NCBI RefSeq assembly: GCF_006874425.1 | Contig: NZ_VIJZ01000007.1 | Location: 62,001 to 126,000, forward strand | Direction: 5' to 3' | DNA length: 64,000 nt | Source of the DNA: Paenibacillus ottowii | GTDB taxonomy: Bacteria > Bacillota > Bacilli > Paenibacillales > Paenibacillaceae | Part shown: positions 51,114-59,630 of the stretch, in pieces | How the letters are laid out: the number at the start of each line of letters is the position of its first letter | Position numbering within the stretch: the first letter of the stretch is position 1 | Notes under the pieces: model-generated | Told to the model about the DNA's origin: nothing | What the model saw: only the letters and a program-made list of their open reading frames with translations | Databases searched by the model: none | Made by a program: the position numbers and the translations under genes

Positions 51114-53084
51114 TTACTCCGCTTCATTCTTGGACGAAGTAAACAGGTCTTGAGGAAGCTCATCCCTCGTGATCACGTAATCGCTGTTGAACACTTTTAT
51201 GAGATGATCGAGTGAATTATATTGTCCGTTGCGGACGAAATCGCCCGTCCATGTGGTGAAAAAGAGCCAATGTGCTGAATATGCTTGAAGCAGTTCAGGA
51301 TCGCCAATCGGGCCGTTTTCGGACAGGCCAACCAGCTTCTTGTCTTGCACGAGATTCACCAAGCTGTCGTACTTGCCAATACTTGGGTTATAATTAGCCG
51401 CCTGGTTGTAGATATCCACACTTACAATATCGACGACATCGTCCCCTGGATACCAGTCGGGACTCTCGGAGTTCCATACCCAGATCAGATTGTTCAGGTG
51501 ATGGTAGTGTGTTAGACGGTCGTACATGATACGGTACAGTTGTTTGGCGGACTCTGGCCCTTGGGCGCCCCACCAAAACCATTTGCCCTCCGCTTCGTGC
51601 AGCGGTCTCCACAGCACTGGAACGTGAGCATCTTGGAGCCGTTTCAATTGAGCAGCAATGGCATCGATGTCCCGCAGGATTAGCTGGTACTCTTCCGACT
51701 CGGGATGATTCAGCGCATATTGGACGTCGAATGTAGTAGCGTCCGTGTAAAACCCGCGCCACCATTCTTTGCCGGGAATATCATGCAGTCCCTTGGGGGC
51801 ATTCCAGTGCCATGCGAACGTGACAATTCCACCTTCTTTGGCCCATTGAATCGCCTTTTCCACCTCAGTTGAGGTGGCACCATGCTCGACGCGAGAGGGG
51901 GAATAATCCATCATGTCCGTTGATAATATAGCAGGGTACTTTCCGGTATGGTCTTCAATCCACTGGGCATCCTCCAGAGTGTGCTGACCGGAAAGAATAT
52001 GGCTACCGTAACTATCGACGAGATAACTCATGAGTGCCTTGGTTTCCGCAGTCGCATTTGGGTTTACTGGCTTTTTCTCAATCTGATGCAGTTTAGGGAG
52101 GGAAACAGCTGACAGCTTGACGTAGTCGATATGATATCGATCCGAGTCGACATTGAACTGTATCGTGTTGTTTCCCGAATTCAGCATAAGTTTACCGCCG
52201 GCTACCTCTGTGTAGCTTGCTGTTGCCGGGAGTGATATTTCGCTGGTCTGGCCGTTGACCACCAAATGGGTCTTTTTATCTCCAGTGGGGCTACTGTAAC
52301 CGATTGCAAGGTTGTAAAGTCCGCTCGAAGCTGCGTTATAGGCAAGGGTTAGCGAACCTGTGCCCTTAATGGCTGCGTAACCGGTACCAGAATACCCCGT
52401 ATCAGTCGCTTCTATGTTGACCTCGCCAGTTATGGCTCCCTCTTCGGCTTCAATTTTGCTGATTGCAGCAGGAAGATTGGCGAATTCAACCTTTACATAC
52501 TCGATCCCGTAATATCCCCAGCCTCTTGAAAAAGTCAGCTCGTTTGTGCCAGCATTCAGCATGATCTTGGTTATCATTTTCTCGTTTACCGATGTACCTT
52601 TCGGAGGAGCAGCCAGCGTTATGTTTTCAGTCATGGTGCCATTGACCTCGATGCTGGTATCCTTGGAGCCGGTGCCCGCCGGAATGTAGTAGCCGAGGCT
52701 CAGTCTATATAGACCTGCTGTAGGCACGTTTATTTTAAATGTAGCCGTTCCATCAGACTTGCCAGAGTTTGAGTCATAGTCATAAAAGAAAGATACATAG
52801 CCATCACCTTTATAAAACGTATCGCCGGTATAGGGTGTATCCCGTTTTTCTACGCCGTAACCTTGAAGAAGTGCCTCTTTGGAGCTGACGACCGTAGAAA
52901 AGGGGCTGCCGTTAGTGGATAAACCTTGACTTGCATTCATCGCCGTTCGACCATCCACATCGGTGACCAAGTGAGCTGATTCTGCTTTTGCTAAGCTTGG
53001 AACTAAATCGAGAGATACAAACAAAAAAGTTAAGAGCACAAAACTAAGAATACTGAAAAGCCTTCTTTTCCATGGGTCTGGCAT
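51114..53084 (-). CDS. Secreted beta-mannanase, glycoside hydrolase family 26, with two carbohydrate-binding modules
   Basis: A 656-residue secreted enzyme that cuts the mannan backbone internally. After a signal peptide (about 1-37, MPDPWKRRLFSILSF...) come two beta-sandwich modules of the CBM6/CBM35 type, at about 40-185 and 190-325, each with the pattern GYYSP/GYYIPAG, VNGT/VNGQ and ...YIEYVKVEF / HIDYVKLSA. The GH26 barrel follows: LSGQHTLEDAQWIEDHTGKY, the acid/base Glu497 in WRPLHEAEGKWFWWGA, and the nucleophile Glu589 in GLSENGP. ATG 53084 has AGGAGTGAG upstream. No cell-wall anchor is seen, so it is released. A cre site lies in its leader and its promoter region is a copy of the transporter promoter. 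Confidence 0.95.
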   Translation of the reverse strand: MPDPWKRRLFSILSFVLLTFLFVSLDLVPSLAKAESAHLVTDVDGRTAMNASQGLSTNGSPFSTVVSSKEALLQGYGVEKRDTPYTGDTFYKGDGYVSFFYDYDSNSGKSDGTATFKINVPTAGLYRLSLGYYIPAGTGSKDTSIEVNGTMTENITLAAPPKGTSVNEKMITKIMLNAGTNELTFSRGWGYYGIEYVKVEFANLPAAISKIEAEEGAITGEVNIEATDTGYSGTGYAAIKGTGSLTLAYNAASSGLYNLAIGYSSPTGDKKTHLVVNGQTSEISLPATASYTEVAGGKLMLNSGNNTIQFNVDSDRYHIDYVKLSAVSLPKLHQIEKKPVNPNATAETKALMSYLVDSYGSHILSGQHTLEDAQWIEDHTGKYPAILSTDMMDYSPSRVEHGATSTEVEKAIQWAKEGGIVTFAWHWNAPKGLHDIPGKEWWRGFYTDATTFDVQYALNHPESEEYQLILRDIDAIAAQLKRLQDAHVPVLWRPLHEAEGKWFWWGAQGPESAKQLYRIMYDRLTHYHHLNNLIWVWNSESPDWYPGDDVVDIVSVDIYNQAANYNPSIGKYDSLVNLVQDKKLVGLSENGPIGDPELLQAYSAHWLFFTTWTGDFVRNGQYNSLDHLIKVFNSDYVITRDELPQDLFTSSKNEAE

Positions 53085-53144
53085 ATGACTCACTCCTTGA
53101 ATTATTAGATGTTGCCGCCTCAATTGATCTGCAACACATACTTC

Positions 53145-53158
53145 GGAAAACGCTTTCA
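53145..53158 (-). promoter_or_regulatory. Catabolite-responsive element (CcpA cre) in the mannanase leader
   Basis: On the minus strand TGAAAGCGTTTTCC matches the cre consensus TGWAARCGYTWNCA at 13 of 14 positions. It is about 60 bases before the mannanase start and about 150 bases after the expected transcription start, so it would act as a roadblock in the presence of preferred sugars. Confidence 0.75.
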
Positions 53159-53233
53159 ATAAAATATACATATGAAGTACACTTTGAAGTAATTTTGAAG
53201 TAATCGGTGACAGGTAATTAAGGACCAGCTTGC

Positions 53234-53282
53234 ACTTTGAAGCATTCTTTCTTTACTTGTATGCGTTTTCAATATTTGTCAT
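53234..53282 (-). pseudogene. Relic of the 5' end of an LplB-type permease gene
   Basis: On the minus strand ATG 53282 opens nine codons (MTNIENAYK, stop at 53253) that align with the permease N-terminus at 47263 (ANSENVYKK). The DNA match continues past the stop: AATATTGAAAACGCATACAA versus AATTCGGAAAACGTATACAA (16 of 20), then a shared AATGCTT block. A three-base and a six-base deletion separate the copies. It keeps the AGAGAGG ribosome site, so it may still be translated as a nine-residue leader peptide. Confidence 0.7.
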
Positions 53283-53290
53283 TGTTTTTA

Positions 53291-53390
53291 GTGCCTCACC
53301 TCTCTTTAAATTCATCATAAATTAGAGGCGAGGCAGGAACTATACAATGAATTTCGGAAAAAATCATCCTTAAATTATGGATTTTAATAC
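53291..53390 (-). promoter_or_regulatory. Mannanase promoter region, homologous to the LplBCA-operon promoter
   Basis: Read on the minus strand, 53390-53291 aligns without gaps to 47161-47260 on the plus strand with 74 of 100 identities. Best conserved are the blocks around AAATCCATAATTT, GGATGATTTTT.CCGAAAT, and TTTATGATG.ATTT. The -10 box TATGAT falls at 53319-53314. A dyad, TGCCTCACCTCT / AGAGGCGAGGCA (53292-53303 and 53324-53335), spans this box. The second GAAATCC site is changed to GAAATTC. Confidence 0.75.
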
Positions 53391-53430
53391 TCCGATGGTA
53401 AATAATCCTCATATTTTTTGAAATGTTATA
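53384..53430 (-). pseudogene. Relic of the 3' end of a YesN-type response regulator gene
   Basis: On the minus strand the stretch encodes HFKKYEDYLPSEY followed by a stop, which aligns with the C-terminus of the regulator at 45626-47176 (KFKRYEGCSPSEYRNP). One base is missing just upstream relative to the intact gene, and weak similarity (S-L-N against S-V-N) continues to about 53445. It sits in the same order relative to the promoter as the intact gene does, so it is the remnant of a second copy of the regulator-permease junction. Confidence 0.7.
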
Positions 53431-53535
53431 ACCCCGGATGTTAAGGCTATATGGGATAAGTCAAAAGGATCGTTTTAATTTGTGGTATCATGCCAATAGG
53501 AATACTACCCATATGGCAATGAAAGGGACTAATAC

Positions 53536-54330
53536 ATGATTTCTCATCGATTGCTTACCGACGAAGCTATTAATCAATTAACGGACCCAATCCATAGAGA
53601 CCAACATTTGTTGTTCTATAGCTATTTAACTCAACGTAAAGAACAGGCTAAATTCGTAGGTCAATATGTAGAAGACAAGCTGACGGCGGTTTTGGCATAC
53701 TTTTGCGGACTCTCCTTCCCTGCATTTTCCTTCCACTGCCTAAACCGAGAAAACCTTAACTTTAAAGCTCTTATTGCTTTTACGAAGGAAACCATTCAAC
53801 TTAGGCAAAATTCCGTTTGTGGTACAATTCTGTGTGATCGTGACCTACAACTTTTTCAGTCGCATGGGCTCATAACCGGTAACCCACAACGTTTCTTAAC
53901 AATGAAGCATATGGATCAATCGAAACTGCTTGATTCTAACTTGGCTGAGTTAATTAGGGAAAATGAGGTTTCAGATATAGTGGATTTTTTACAAAATGGG
54001 GGCATGAAATTTTTTGTGAGAAGCGAACTCGAACAATATCCTTTCTTTGGGATCAAGGAATGCGGTCATTTGATTGCCGCAGGCGGCTTCCACTTTTATG
54101 ATTCTAAGCTTGTGGAGCTTGGAAACATATATACAAGCCCTGCTTACAGAGGAAAAGGACTAGCAAAGCACTTAACGAGTCAACTCACTAAGCTGGGCAG
54201 GGCGCTTGCATCAGATGTCTATCTGGGAGTGCTGAAGGAGAACCAAGTTGCTGTACATCTTTACAAAAGCTTAGGCTATGAGGTTACGGCTGAACAGACG
54301 ATGGTTGATTTTAAACTATCTAGTGGTTGA
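53536..54330 (+). CDS. GNAT family N-acetyltransferase
   Basis: A 264-residue protein with a GNAT domain in its C-terminal half. Acetyl-CoA motif A is seen as LGNIYTSPAYRGKGLAKHLT (about residues 195-214), with the R-G-K-G loop, followed by motif B (VYLGVLKENQVAVHLYKSLGYEV), typical of the FR47-like branch. The N-terminal half (1-135) is poorly conserved and may define the substrate. AAAGGGA lies upstream of the ATG. It is divergent from the mannanase, separated by the relic region, and is followed at 60 bases by the SMI1/KNR4 gene. Base composition is somewhat lower in GC than neighbours. Substrate unknown. Confidence 0.85.
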   Translation: MISHRLLTDEAINQLTDPIHRDQHLLFYSYLTQRKEQAKFVGQYVEDKLTAVLAYFCGLSFPAFSFHCLNRENLNFKALIAFTKETIQLRQNSVCGTILCDRDLQLFQSHGLITGNPQRFLTMKHMDQSKLLDSNLAELIRENEVSDIVDFLQNGGMKFFVRSELEQYPFFGIKECGHLIAAGGFHFYDSKLVELGNIYTSPAYRGKGLAKHLTSQLTKLGRALASDVYLGVLKENQVAVHLYKSLGYEVTAEQTMVDFKLSSG

Positions 54331-54389
54331 CGAACTAGGCCGGATGTCGCGAGTCGATTGAGAAGTACCAACGAAGGAGGAAGAAGGCT

Positions 54390-55979
54390 CTGGAACAGAA
54401 TGATATTAATATTCATCAACTGACTGGTGATATCCATCAAATTTTACATAAGAGAATGGATAAACTAGGTGTAGCATACGGCATCGTTACTGAATTTAGT
54501 TATAGTCCTGAGGAGCCACCGTCTTGGATTATTAGTATCGAAGACTCTAAAATCGTGCTTACGTCGGACATGTTGTTTCAATATATGAAACAGCATCAAA
54601 ATTTAGAGGATACGTTAACTCATTTTATGCGTGATCACTTTCCATTGTGGTTTGGGAAGAACGAAACGCAACTGGATCGAATAAAAAACAAACTGGATCA
54701 GGCCATGCGCCAAGACACGGATTTCTCGGTGTTTGGAGCATCCTCACATCAATATAAGGTCAATGAGAAGCTTACAGCCAAAGCGCTGGCGGACTGGCAA
54801 GCTTATAATCAAGTTACCCTTCCTGAGCCTTACGCACAGTTTTTAACGAATATCGGCAATGGAGGCGCCGGACCCTATTATGGAATTTTTTCAATTGAAA
54901 AGGCAACTTCTTACACCGAGCGCCAGGCACTCCTTGCAAAATCCGTTCTGTATCCTGCGATGACCAAAGAGGAATGGAACCACCTGACGGAACCCCTGAC
55001 CTCGGATGAGGACATCCCTGATAAAGAATACGACGACGCCCGTAATAAGGTGCTGGGCGGCATGTTGTGCATAGGCACCCAAGGTTGCGAATACGACATG
55101 TATCTCGTACTTGAAGGCAAACACAGGGGGAGAATTATGTACACCTCCGGTTTTTATCCTGATCATCCTTTTTTCTTTGTCTATGAAGATAGCTTTCTGG
55201 ACTGGTATGAGCGCTGGCTGGATGAAATTATTCTGGATTATGATATCGGGTGGTTTGGCAGTCGAATGCCAGGCGATGAGAATGCGCTGATCCAGATTTA
55301 CCAGAGCACTCCAAACGAAGAAACCCAAGCCAAAGCACTTGAGGCTATGTTCAAGTTTAAGAAAGTCTCGCAGCCAACCCTTGGTTTTCTGAAAAATATT
55401 GCGGAGCAAAGCCCAAAAAATCGGGCCACAGCCATTCGGCTAATCTGTAAAACTTCTTTTGACACGGGTGGAAAATATCTTCTGGAGCTGTTGCAATCGG
55501 ATGAATATGAAGAGTTTTCGCAAGCTTTAATGATTCTACACGCATCCAATAAAACAGCGAATTTAACGGAATCCATTCCACTGATCTTGCAAAGACTTGA
55601 CAGGATTCGCGACGTAGAAACGTTGCGTTATGCAGGGTATATCTTGGAGGATTACGATGCAATCACGCTCCAGAACTTTGCGCCTTTTCTGTGTCATGCC
55701 GACCTGAACATGCAAACCACGGCCATCTATGCCACGCGCAGTTGCGAGAACAAGCTGGAAAGCTGGCAGATTATTGAACAGATGTTGAAGGGAGGCGACC
55801 CGCAGGTTCTGAAAAACTCGATTTTATACTGGGGCATTATTCCACATGTGAAGTTGCTGCCTTATTATAAGTCGGTATGGTCGGAATATAAAAGGAATCC
55901 GAATTTCAAGGAAAAATTTATCGGTTGTTTGCGAGAACTGCATTTGCCAGATGATTATTTTGATAAGGGCGAATCGTGA
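54390..55979 (+). CDS. SMI1/KNR4 (SUKH) domain protein with helical-repeat tail; possible CTG start
   Basis: The first ATG is 54456, but the best ribosome site, AAGGAGG (54374-54380), lies nine bases before an in-frame CTG at 54390; from there the product is 529 residues. The SUKH domain spans about 125-285: WQAYNQVTLPEPYAQFLTNI and GNGGAGPYYGIFSIEKA are the family core, and YDMYLVLEGKHRGRIMY with DSFLDWYERWLDE complete it. The remaining C-terminal part (about 300-525) looks like alpha-helical HEAT-type repeats (ALEAMFKFKKVSQPTLGFLK; ALMILHASNKTANLTESIPL). SUKH proteins are often immunity proteins of polymorphic toxins, but no toxin gene is nearby. The true start is uncertain. Confidence 0.8.
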   Translation: MEQNDINIHQLTGDIHQILHKRMDKLGVAYGIVTEFSYSPEEPPSWIISIEDSKIVLTSDMLFQYMKQHQNLEDTLTHFMRDHFPLWFGKNETQLDRIKNKLDQAMRQDTDFSVFGASSHQYKVNEKLTAKALADWQAYNQVTLPEPYAQFLTNIGNGGAGPYYGIFSIEKATSYTERQALLAKSVLYPAMTKEEWNHLTEPLTSDEDIPDKEYDDARNKVLGGMLCIGTQGCEYDMYLVLEGKHRGRIMYTSGFYPDHPFFFVYEDSFLDWYERWLDEIILDYDIGWFGSRMPGDENALIQIYQSTPNEETQAKALEAMFKFKKVSQPTLGFLKNIAEQSPKNRATAIRLICKTSFDTGGKYLLELLQSDEYEEFSQALMILHASNKTANLTESIPLILQRLDRIRDVETLRYAGYILEDYDAITLQNFAPFLCHADLNMQTTAIYATRSCENKLESWQIIEQMLKGGDPQVLKNSILYWGIIPHVKLLPYYKSVWSEYKRNPNFKEKFIGCLRELHLPDDYFDKGES

Positions 55980-56090
55980 GAAATGAGATTTGGAAATGAT
56001 GAATAACGTGCCAGTCAATCTACAAGGTAAATCAATAAAAAGCGAAGTGAAAAAAGGGCAATCCCGCAAAAGGACAGCCCTATAAGCGAG

Positions 56091-56852
56091 CTATTCTATT
56101 GAATTTTTCGTTGCCTTATACATATTTTCTACGTGTTCGTCGACTTCATCTCGTGACATGCGTAAGCGAGGCACAGAGGTACCATATCCGATTTCTATTT
56201 TTCCCTCTGCTAATCCTTTGAAAATTCCATCTGCGAAGTCAGCTAACGGTTCTCCATGCGTATGCAACCCTGCTCCACCTAAATCTGTATTCACTGCTGG
56301 CGGGACAACTTCAATTACCTCTACGGACGTATCAGAAAGCTGGTGTCTTAGGCTGATTGTAAATGAATGAAGGGCTGCTTTTGTTGCTGAATAAATCGGA
56401 GCAATCACAAACGGCGTAAAAGCTAACCCAGAAGTGACGTTAATGATAGTCGCCTCTTCTTTTGCTGCAAAATATGGAGCGAATAGCATGGATAGATGGA
56501 AAGGTGCTTCAATGTTAGTGGTAATTTCTTTGCTGAAATAATCCCAATTGTTTTTTGCATCCGTTTTTAACACATTAAAACGTTGTTGGATACCAGCGTT
56601 GTTAACTAACACATTTACTTCTGGATAGTTGGCAGTTACCCACTCCGACAATGCTATACGCTCGGACTCCATATTCAAATCACTTACATGAGTAATGAGG
56701 TTAGGCAATTCCTCTTTTGCTTGTTGAAGTACATGTTCACGCCGTCCAGAAACAATGACTTTATTTCCAGCTTTTAAAAATCGTTCTGCAAAAGCTAATC
56801 CAATTCCAGTACTTCCACCGGTAATGAGTATTGTATTTCCTGAAAGTTTCAT
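56091..56852 (-). CDS. DltE-like short-chain dehydrogenase
   Basis: A 253-residue classical SDR. It has the cofactor motif TGGSTGIGLA (about residues 11-20) followed by VSGRREH (an Arg that favours NADPH), NNAG (about 88-91), the catalytic Ser in INVTSGLAF and YSATK (about 154-158). The overall sequence matches DltE/YdfG-like oxidoreductases of Gram-positive bacteria; despite the name, DltE is not needed for D-alanylation. The DNA is AT-richer than the surrounding genes, which suggests recent transfer, though this is a by-eye impression. It stands alone with a terminator on its upstream side. Confidence 0.88.
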   Translation of the reverse strand: MKLSGNTILITGGSTGIGLAFAERFLKAGNKVIVSGRREHVLQQAKEELPNLITHVSDLNMESERIALSEWVTANYPEVNVLVNNAGIQQRFNVLKTDAKNNWDYFSKEITTNIEAPFHLSMLFAPYFAAKEEATIINVTSGLAFTPFVIAPIYSATKAALHSFTISLRHQLSDTSVEVIEVVPPAVNTDLGGAGLHTHGEPLADFADGIFKGLAEGKIEIGYGTSVPRLRMSRDEVDEHVENMYKATKNSIE

Positions 56853-56938
56853 TAAGTTTCCTCTCTCTTTTAGAATTTAGTCATCAACGAAATTTTATCT
56901 GGAATGAATGAAGGGTTCCTTAGATAAAATGATATATT

Positions 56939-56990
56939 AAAAAACGGCAGATTAGGATTTTATTTTCATATCCTAGTCTACCGTTTTTTA
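56939..56990. terminator. Terminator downstream of the UvrD-like helicase
   Basis: AAAAACGGCAGATTAGGA pairs with TCCTAGTCTACCGTTTTTT with two mismatches around a 13-base loop. T runs follow on both strands. It lies between the end of the helicase gene and the start of the SDR gene, both on the minus strand. Confidence 0.85.
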
Positions 56991-57139
56991 TTTTATTTAG
57001 TCTGTCTAAAATTTATTTTCGTCAGGCTGCTGAAAAATGAACGACAATGCCTTTTTTGATCCTCATTATAGATCTGCACTAATCGGACTAAATGACGGGA
57101 ACAGTGAAGTGCAGCTCCATCTAGCTACACGTCTCGCAC

Positions 57140-59569
57140 TCATCTGGCAGGGATACTGCGTGTTCCCTCCGTCATGGGGGAAGAACAGAGCGGACACACT
57201 GGCGGCGTGCCTGCACTCGCCGAATTTGCGCGGCGTCCACCTACGGTGTCGCGCCGCATCCATGCCTTGCAGGCGGCGTCCGTGCATTTCCACACAGGCA
57301 CATTGACGCGTGGCTCAGTCTGTGACCTAGCTGTCGCCGAGGTCGTCCGTGCTGTAGTAGCGGCTGAGGCTGATCCCGGCCTGCTGCTCACGCGGGTTGC
57401 GGTCCCAGACGCTGTCGCACCGCCGCCGCTCCGGCTGCCATACCCGGAAACCTTGGGTTGGCCAAAGCTGCTGCGGCGCGTTTCTGGTTTGGAAGCCTCA
57501 GGGGTGACCCCATAGGCTTCCAGCAGGAAGCGCGAAACGGCGGCAGGCTTGCCGTGATTGGAGGCGGGGGAGGTGATGTATAGCAGCTCCTTCGCCCGGG
57601 TGACGGCCACGTAAGCGAGACGGCGCTCTTCTTCCAGCGCCGCCTCGTTATCCACAGCTGTTGCGGGGGCGGCACCTGCCCGGCGATCCTCCGGCAGCTC
57701 GCTGTGTAGGGCGGAGCTGTGCGGCAGGATGCCTTCGCTGGCCCCGATCCAATATACGCAAGGGAACTCCAATCCCTTGGCACGGTGGATCGTCATGAGC
57801 CGAACAGCATCGCTGTCTTCCTCTCTGCGGAGCGATTCCATTTGGCGGTGGCGCTCCGAAAGCTCGTCCGCAAAGCTGACGAATGCCTCCACGGTGTCAA
57901 ATCGCTTGGCTGCCGTTTCAAGCTCCTCCAGACTTTCTTGCATCGTTTCCTTATAATGCGTCCATGCGCCCGTGTCGCCACTTTCCAAATATTTGTCATA
58001 AAAGACACGCCGCATTTCCTGAATGGCATAGGCTGGCTTCATAGTAGCGAGACTGCGAATCAGACGAATGCGTTCTTTCACCTGTTCACGCTGAAAATCA
58101 CGTAGTCGATCCCAGCGGCTAAGGTGGATTAACGGGTATTTTTTAGCCTGCTGTTTCTCTTCGCGCATAATCCATTCCATCCCAGCCTCACGGGAGACAT
58201 ACAGCGGTCCAAGCGTGCTTGGAATGGATTCCATTCGCCGTGGGTTCAGCGACAGACGCAAGTGGTCCATTAAAGGACGAATCAGAGACTGATCGTAAAA
58301 CACGGCGCCTGCTCCGTACTGAATAAATGGAACATCCCGCATAATCAATTGCTCAAAAATAGATCGGCTTCCGCTGGCCGTTCGGTGCAAAATGGCGATA
58401 TCGCGGTATTGAAGCCGGCCTTCCTCTACCTGCTGGAGTAGATGAGTAACAATATGTTCCGCTTCTTCCTCAGGTCCGGATGGAGTCGCAAACTGTGGTG
58501 GCAAGCCCTCACGACCAGCAGCCGCAAGACGTTTGGAGCGTCGATGGACATTTTTAGCGACGATGTTGGAGCCCAACCCCAAAATGCGCGCATCACTGCG
58601 ATAATTGATATCAAGGGTAATGACCTTTGCATCTTTATAGACCTTATCAAACTCCAGAATGGATTCCTGGCGTGCGCCGTTAAAGGTATAGATCGTCTGG
58701 TCATCATCTCCGACGACCATCAGATTGCGATGCCTCGCGGCCAATCGCTGCACCATATCATATTGCAAGGCATTCGTATCCTGAAATTCATCGACCATGA
58801 TATAAGAAAAACGCCGTTGAAGCGGCTGAAGCACATCCGGGTCACGCAGCAGCGCGGAGGCACGCAGCAGAATATCGTCAAAATCCATTTTATTGCGCTC
58901 TCGTTTCCACGTTTCATAGGCGAGCATGGCACGCTTGGCATCCGCTTCCTCGCGGATGGTTTCCGGCAGCTCGTCTGCGCTACGACCCTCCGCCTTCCAG
59001 GCGGAGAGGGCGGACAACAGGCTTTCCGGCTGGAAAGCCTCGCTCAGTCCAAGCTGGCGCAGCATCATTTTCATGACGGTATGCTGAGCCTGCGTTTCAC
59101 CGAACACTTCGTCTTGCACGCCGCGATGACGCAACATCGCCAAAGCGAACGAGTGGAAGGTACGCGCCTGTACTGCACGTGCAGCGGAAGGGCGCACACC
59201 GGGTAATCCGGCGATGCGCAGCTTCATTTCGGCAGCGGCCTTGCTGGTGAAGGTCACCAGCAGGATGGACGATGCAGGAACATCGCGCATCGCCATAAGG
59301 TAGCCTGCACGGGCCGCCAGCACCGTGGTTTTGCCGCAGCCAGCCCCTGCGAGGGTCAGAAGCGGGCCTTTACCGTGGCGTACGGCCTGAATTTGCGGGC
59401 GGTTCAGATGAATGCCCGCGTTCTCTATAGCACGGAAAAAAGTCGCGTCTTGGTCGGTGTCGGGCACCAGCGTTATACTGGTATCCATAGAAGCTCGACG
59501 TGCCTGAGGGATCGTCGTTGAATAAGGAACCCCGATGGGTCGGGGGTAAAATGCAGGATTTGGGTTCAT
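57140..59569 (-). CDS. UvrD/PcrA-family ATP-dependent DNA helicase with cysteine-rich C-terminus
   Basis: An 809-residue SF1A helicase. Motif I GAGCGKTTVLAARAGYL (about residues 70-86), motif Ia TFTSKAAAEM, motif II DEFQDTN (about 257), motif III DDDQTIYTFNGA, motif IV YRSDARIL, motif V MTIHRAKGLEF and motif VI YVAVTRAKELL are all seen, so it is an active 3'-5' translocase. After the helicase core, a Gly/Ser/Thr/Arg-rich linker (about 705-755) leads to a short cysteine domain with WKCTDAACKAWMRRD and PPVCPLCSSPMTEGTR, which looks like a zinc finger. This is not the housekeeping PcrA, which ends in a Tudor-like domain. ATG 59569 has GAAAGGGG upstream; an ATG at 59611 is also open. Confidence 0.92.
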   Translation of the reverse strand: MNPNPAFYPRPIGVPYSTTIPQARRASMDTSITLVPDTDQDATFFRAIENAGIHLNRPQIQAVRHGKGPLLTLAGAGCGKTTVLAARAGYLMAMRDVPASSILLVTFTSKAAAEMKLRIAGLPGVRPSAARAVQARTFHSFALAMLRHRGVQDEVFGETQAQHTVMKMMLRQLGLSEAFQPESLLSALSAWKAEGRSADELPETIREEADAKRAMLAYETWKRERNKMDFDDILLRASALLRDPDVLQPLQRRFSYIMVDEFQDTNALQYDMVQRLAARHRNLMVVGDDDQTIYTFNGARQESILEFDKVYKDAKVITLDINYRSDARILGLGSNIVAKNVHRRSKRLAAAGREGLPPQFATPSGPEEEAEHIVTHLLQQVEEGRLQYRDIAILHRTASGSRSIFEQLIMRDVPFIQYGAGAVFYDQSLIRPLMDHLRLSLNPRRMESIPSTLGPLYVSREAGMEWIMREEKQQAKKYPLIHLSRWDRLRDFQREQVKERIRLIRSLATMKPAYAIQEMRRVFYDKYLESGDTGAWTHYKETMQESLEELETAAKRFDTVEAFVSFADELSERHRQMESLRREEDSDAVRLMTIHRAKGLEFPCVYWIGASEGILPHSSALHSELPEDRRAGAAPATAVDNEAALEEERRLAYVAVTRAKELLYITSPASNHGKPAAVSRFLLEAYGVTPEASKPETRRSSFGQPKVSGYGSRSGGGATASGTATRVSSRPGSASAATTARTTSATARSQTEPRVNVPVWKCTDAACKAWMRRDTVGGRRANSASAGTPPVCPLCSSPMTEGTRSIPAR

Positions 59570-59630
59570 GATCCTGAAACCCCTTTCGTTCTTAAAATCT
59601 TCCATTTTCACAAATGGGGGTAGTTTTTGG

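Noticed and set aside
55980..57140. Genomic island or mobile element around the AT-rich SDR gene
   Set aside because: No integrase, transposase, tRNA target or flanking direct repeat is visible; only a lower GC impression supports transfer.
58442..59206. A 254-codon open frame on the plus strand
   Set aside because: It is antisense to the UvrD-like helicase core, which has all motifs intact; no ribosome site or recognisable domain.
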